From assembly GCF_014195505.1 (NCBI RefSeq), contig NZ_JACIBV010000001.1, positions 3,720,001 to 3,784,000 of the forward strand: DNA of 64,000 nt, in the 5' to 3' direction. The position numbers and the translations under genes are program-made. The stretch is from Nonomuraea dietziae (GTDB lineage Bacteria; Actinomycetota; Actinomycetes; Streptosporangiales; Streptosporangiaceae). Under the pieces are notes generated by a model. The model did not search any database, was not told where the DNA came from, and was given only the letters and a program-made list of their open reading frames with translations. Positions 60,504 through 64,000 of the stretch are shown here, piece by piece (the stretch's first letter is position 1; each line of letters opens with the position of its first letter).

Positions 60504-61520
60504 TCACGCCGGCGCGCGGGGGGCGATGCCTTCGATCTCCACGAGCAGGTCCGAGCGGCAGATGTCCACGGTGAAGTAGACGATCTCGGCCGTGTCGGAG
60601 AAGGCTTCGGCGCACGCGGACCGGACGGCCTCGAGGTCCTCCTCGCGGCGGAGGTAGACCTTGACGAGGCGGAGGTCCTTCAGGGTCCGGCCGTCGTCGA
60701 TCCCGTGGGCCAGCAGGTTCTCCCTGCTCAGGACCTTCGCCATGTTGGCGAGGGTCACGTCGCACTGCTTGGCGACGTCGCCCTCGTGGATCGTCTCGTG
60801 GCCGAGGATGCTGGCCGTGCCGGCGACGAAGACGTCGCCGGCGCCGTCGAGGCCCGGTGGCGAGAGGGAGGTGGCGCGCGCGAACTTCGGCGGGCGGGGG
60901 CCGTACCTGTGGGGATAGGAGGGAGCGGGAACCTGCAGCGGATTCTCCAGGTGGCGGATGCGTCCGCTTCTGGAGGCCAGCAGGTACCAGCTGATGCCAC
61001 CGCCGAGAGAGCCGATCCCGGTCGCGGCGGGCATCTCGCCGGCAGGCCCGAGACGGCGGTCCACCGCCTCGGCCCTGCCGAGGCAGAAGTCCCTGTAGAT
61101 CTCCATGCCGTCGGCGTTGGCGCGATTGATGTCGTTGATGAAGTGCCAGATCCGGATGACGTGCGGATAGCCGAGCTCGCTGATCAGGTCGAAGGCCGCG
61201 TCGTAGGCCTCGCGCACCGGCTCGCGGTAGGACCCGCCCTCCGGGATCTGGCCGGCGCAGAAGAGGTACTCGCCGTCGTGGGCGTAGACGAGATCCTGGT
61301 ACATGCCGGACGTGGGGGGCGCGTCCGTCTCCCACACCTCGGTGACCAGGGCGCGCTCGTCGCGGGCGAGATGCACGCCCATGTCCGCGACACCGTCGCG
61401 GACGGCCGGGGGGCGGTGATGGTCGAGGAAGGCGATCCGGCCCAGGAGGTGCCGCCCTGGGGGCGGCTCCTCGTGGGGCCGGACCAGTCGGCCACGCAGT
61501 CCGTTCGGGTATGTCGCCAT
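60504..61520 (-). CDS. Chorismatase (FkbO/Hyg5 family)
   Basis: 338-aa chorismatase. These enzymes hydrolyse chorismate, releasing pyruvate and giving a dihydroxycyclohexadiene carboxylate (FkbO) or 3-hydroxybenzoate (Hyg5). The two YjgF/RidA-like halves are seen, with LVYAHDGEYLFCAGQIPEGG, VIRIWHFINDIN, FVAGTASILGHET and the C-terminal CRSDLLVEIEG. The catalytic Glu would be E328. A Cys (C321) stands seven residues before it, the same offset as Cys327/Glu334 remembered for Hyg5. With Gly in AGTAS this suggests the 3-hydroxybenzoate-forming subtype. AGGAGG lies 8 nt before ATG 61520. It follows the ligase gene by 19 nt. Confidence 0.85.
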   Translation of the reverse strand: MATYPNGLRGRLVRPHEEPPPGRHLLGRIAFLDHHRPPAVRDGVADMGVHLARDERALVTEVWETDAPPTSGMYQDLVYAHDGEYLFCAGQIPEGGSYREPVREAYDAAFDLISELGYPHVIRIWHFINDINRANADGMEIYRDFCLGRAEAVDRRLGPAGEMPAATGIGSLGGGISWYLLASRSGRIRHLENPLQVPAPSYPHRYGPRPPKFARATSLSPPGLDGAGDVFVAGTASILGHETIHEGDVAKQCDVTLANMAKVLSRENLLAHGIDDGRTLKDLRLVKVYLRREEDLEAVRSACAEAFSDTAEIVYFTVDICRSDLLVEIEGIAPRAPA

Positions 61521-61539
61521 CGGTGCCGCCTCCTGCCGG

Positions 61540-63021
61540 TCAGCCCGCTGCCCTGGCCCGTAAGTCTCGCCTGCTGAGTTTGCCCGTCGAGGTTCGTGGG
61601 AGCTCGGTGACGAAGACGATCTCCGACAGCACCTTGTACCAGGTCAGCTGCTTCTTGGCCGCGTCGGCCAGCTCGCCGCGGATCGTGGCGTGGTCCGACT
61701 CGTCGCCCTTGGCGATGAGGTAGGCGAGCAGCTTCGACGTGCCGTCCTGCGCCCGGGTCGAGCAGACCGCCGCTTCGAGCACGAGCGGATGCCGCGCGAG
61801 CACGTCCTCGATCTCGGCGGGGTGCACGTTCTGCCCGCCGACGATCTCGATGTCGTCGGCTCTGCCGAGGACCCGGAGGTAGCCGTCGTCGTCCATGGTG
61901 GCGGTGTCGCCCGTGGGCCACCAGCTGCTCTCGCCGTGGCGGGGGCTCTCCGCTGGGGAGCCGATGCCGGGCGCGATGGTCGGCCCCGCGACCTGGAGGT
62001 TGCCCTCGGCGCCTGAGGGGACGGGCTCGCCCTCGTCGTCGACGAGCTGTATCCGGAAGGGCGGCAGCGCCCTGCCCACGGTGCCCTCCCTGGTCTCGGA
62101 CGGGGGGCTCGCGGCGAAGACCTGGCCCACCTCCGTGGTGCCGAGAACGTTGAGCAGCCGTCCCCCGAGCACCTCGCGCAACGCGCCCTCCAGGGCGGGG
62201 GCGAGCACTTCTCCGGCCGTGACCGCCAGCCGCAGGCCCGCGAGCGGCGAGAGGTCGGGTTCGGCCAGCAGCCTGGCGTAGAAGCTGGGCTGTGCGTAGA
62301 ACACGGTGACGCCGAGGTCGCGGATCGCGGCGAGCGCCTCGGCGGGCGTGGGGCGTCGCGTCGTGAGGACGGCCGCGCTCCCGCTGAGCAGCGGGTAGAA
62401 GAGCGTGTTGCCGAGCCCGTAGGAGAAGTACATGCGGGACACGGAGAGGCTCACGTCGCCGGGCCTCAGGTCGAGGACCCTGCCGAACGCGGAGTCGAAG
62501 ACGTGGGGGTCGCCGTGCGTGTGGAAGCAGAGGCGGGGGCGGCCCGTGGTCGTTCCCGAGGTGAGCAGGGCGATGCCGGGGGTGTCCCGCGCGCAGTCGG
62601 CCGCCGGCGGCACGGCGGCCTGGTCCTGCTCGGCCCTGATCATGGCGGGTGTGACGGTGGGGCCGTCGAAGACGTCGGCGACGCGGGGGTCGGCGACGGT
62701 GAGCCTCGCTCCGGCGAGCTCGGCCGTCTGCCGCAGTTCGTCGGGGTGGAGGTCGGTGTTCACCAGGGCGACGATCGCGCCGAGGCGGAGCGTCCCGAGG
62801 ATGGTCCAGATCAGGTCCATGCCGTCGGGCAGGGAGGCCAGTACCCGCTCGCCCCGGCGTACGCCGGAGGCGGACAGGTAGGCCGCCATCCGGTCGGCGC
62901 CCGCGAAGACGTCGGCGTAGCGGTGGACGGCGCCGTCGGCGAGGTAGGCGTGGCGCTCGAGCCACCCTTGTTCACGAGCGGTCCTGGCAAGATGTTCGGC
63001 GAGATTGTCAATGGCCGTCAT
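61540..63021 (-). CDS. AMP-dependent acid-CoA/acyl ligase, benzoate-type
   Basis: 493-aa adenylate-forming enzyme of the ANL superfamily. Core motifs: A3 LLTSGTTTGRPRLCFHTHGD, A5 NVLGTTEVGQVF, A7 PTGDTATMDDDGYLRVLGR, and A10 LPRTSTGKLSRRDL with the catalytic Lys. Overall shape resembles benzoate-CoA ligases. With the chorismatase 19 nt downstream it probably activates 3- (or 4-) hydroxybenzoate as AMP ester or CoA thioester. No carrier protein, PKS or NRPS is nearby, so the acceptor is unknown. ATG at 63021 with GGAGGAGAG upstream. Confidence 0.9.
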   Translation of the reverse strand: MTAIDNLAEHLARTAREQGWLERHAYLADGAVHRYADVFAGADRMAAYLSASGVRRGERVLASLPDGMDLIWTILGTLRLGAIVALVNTDLHPDELRQTAELAGARLTVADPRVADVFDGPTVTPAMIRAEQDQAAVPPAADCARDTPGIALLTSGTTTGRPRLCFHTHGDPHVFDSAFGRVLDLRPGDVSLSVSRMYFSYGLGNTLFYPLLSGSAAVLTTRRPTPAEALAAIRDLGVTVFYAQPSFYARLLAEPDLSPLAGLRLAVTAGEVLAPALEGALREVLGGRLLNVLGTTEVGQVFAASPPSETREGTVGRALPPFRIQLVDDEGEPVPSGAEGNLQVAGPTIAPGIGSPAESPRHGESSWWPTGDTATMDDDGYLRVLGRADDIEIVGGQNVHPAEIEDVLARHPLVLEAAVCSTRAQDGTSKLLAYLIAKGDESDHATIRGELADAAKKQLTWYKVLSEIVFVTELPRTSTGKLSRRDLRARAAG

Positions 63022-63162
63022 GCAACAGCTCTCCTCCGACCGTCATGATCGTCGCGAGCTTTCTACAGCGGCCGGTGGAGTGGCGTCAAGAGCCGTGCAA
63101 AGGTGGAGGCGGCCACTGGCTCCCTGACCGCCCGCTGTCCGGATGGGCTTCCTGAAGAGCCG

Positions 63163-64000
63163 TCAGCATTCGATGACGTTGACGGCCAGGCCGCCGCGTG
63201 AGGTCTCCTTGTACTTGTCGAGCATGTCGCGCCCGGTGTCGCGCATCGTCTTGATGGCCTTGTCCAGCGACACGAAATGCTGGCCGTCGCCGCGCATCGC
63301 GATACGCGCCGCCGCGATCGCCTTGATCGAGGCCACCGCGTTGCGCTCGATGCACGGGATCTGCACCAGCCCGCCGATCGGATCGCAGGTCAGACCGAGA
63401 TTGTGCTCGATGCCGATCTCCGCGGCGTTCTCCACCTGCGCGGGGGTGCCGCCCAGCACCTCCGTCAGCCCGGCCGCCGCCATCGAGCAGGCCGAGCCGA
63501 CCTCGCCCTGACAGCCGACCTCGGCACCGGAGATGGAGGCGTTCTCCTTGAACAGCACACCGATCGCCGCGGCGGTGAGCAGGAACCGCACCACCCCGTC
63601 ATCGTCGAAGCCGGGCACGAACTTGGCGCAGTAGGTCATGACGGCCGGGATGATGCCGGCCGCGCCGTTGGTCGGCGCGGTGACGATACGGCCGCCCGCG
63701 GCGTTCTCCTCGTTGACGGCCAGGGCGTACAGGCCGACCCAGTCCATCGCGTGCAGCGGGTCACGCTCGGCCGACTCGGCCTGCAGCTTGCGGTGCAGCT
63801 GGTGGGCGCGGCGCTTGACGCGCAGCCCGCCGGGCAGCACGCCCTCCTTGCCGATGCCGCGCCGCACGCACTCCGACATCACCCGCCACAACGTCAGGAT
63901 CTGCTCGCGGATCTCCTGCTCGGTGCGGCCGAAGGCCTTCTCGTTCTCCAGCATCAGCCCCGAGATCGACAGGCCGGTGTTGGAGCAGTGCTTGAGCAGC
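63163..64000 (-). CDS. sdaA: L-serine ammonia-lyase (5' end outside window)
   Basis: C-terminal 279 codons of the single-chain iron-sulfur L-serine dehydratase, which converts serine to pyruvate and ammonia. Seen: [14 protein letters not shown], the substrate loop [37 protein letters not shown], and the cluster/active-site region [20 protein letters not shown]. The penultimate-to-last residues end in Cys (NVIEC), the C-terminal Cys that in this family reaches into the active site. The gene continues past position 64000. Confidence 0.95.
   Translation of the reverse strand, partial: LLKHCSNTGLSISGLMLENEKAFGRTEQEIREQILTLWRVMSECVRRGIGKEGVLPGGLRVKRRAHQLHRKLQAESAERDPLHAMDWVGLYALAVNEENAAGGRIVTAPTNGAAGIIPAVMTYCAKFVPGFDDDGVVRFLLTAAAIGVLFKENASISGAEVGCQGEVGSACSMAAAGLTEVLGGTPAQVENAAEIGIEHNLGLTCDPIGGLVQIPCIERNAVASIKAIAAARIAMRGDGQHFVSLDKAIKTMRDTGRDMLDKYKETSRGGLAVNVIEC

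Overview
The window is about 70% GC with G/C-ending codons, many GTG/TTG starts, tight ATGA/GTGA gene overlaps, two conservons (sensor kinase, roadblock, DUF742, GTPase) and an amtB-glnK-glnD operon. This is an actinomycete chromosome; family content and synteny suggest Streptosporangiaceae (Nonomuraea-like), which is inference. I found no rRNA, tRNA, CRISPR array, transposase or phage gene. Both ends cut genes.

Layout. 1-4028: polyamine-type ABC importer (permease cut by the left edge, lipoprotein) divergent from a glucosamine-kinase-like enzyme and a SIS-domain sugar isomerase, with a 16-bp perfect palindrome between. 4038-8542 and 14796-19432: two conservons on the minus strand. Between them lie a glycine-betaine transporter (ATPase, double permease, two paralogous binding lipoproteins) and a TetR regulator. 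19581-23745: glnD, glnK and amtB, with a 72-bp tandem repeat and an in-frame stop at the glnK/glnD junction and GlnR-like boxes upstream. 23951-26585: iron-box-controlled siderophore-binding lipoprotein, a methyltransferase and a group 2 sigma factor.

26768-35945: histidine utilisation (hutI, hutF, an M20 amidohydrolase, hutU and an RpiR-type regulator), split by an SDR gene and a PadR/DrrAB-type exporter. The two hut transcription units carry the same TGAAT-N6-ATTCA inverted repeat. 36041-39331: ArsR-type regulator, a 33-codon candidate gene and an ABC exporter with a double-palindrome promoter. 39342-53786: polysaccharide utilisation locus with an AbiEii-like protein, a membrane protein, a SurA-like protein, a beta-helix protein, a PL8 lyase, a hydroxyacid dehydrogenase, a sugar ABC importer, a DeoR/LacI chimeric regulator and a divergent DUF2264 protein.

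53840-58815: FadR-type regulator divergent from a glutamine-synthetase-like ligase, aldehyde dehydrogenase, SDR and gamma-glutamyl hydrolase, which looks like a gamma-glutamylated amine catabolic operon. 58825-60475: alpha/beta hydrolase and DUF72 protein. 60504-63021: a two-gene operon of a chorismatase and an acyl-AMP/CoA ligase, probably making activated hydroxybenzoate. 63163-64000: L-serine dehydratase, cut by the right edge.

Nitrogen acquisition recurs throughout: ammonium transport and PII signalling, histidine and amine catabolism, amino-sugar entry, betaine import and serine deamination. The best leads for new biology are the glnK/glnD repeat, the chorismatase-ligase pair, the hut operators, the amino-sugar module and the 33-codon candidate gene.
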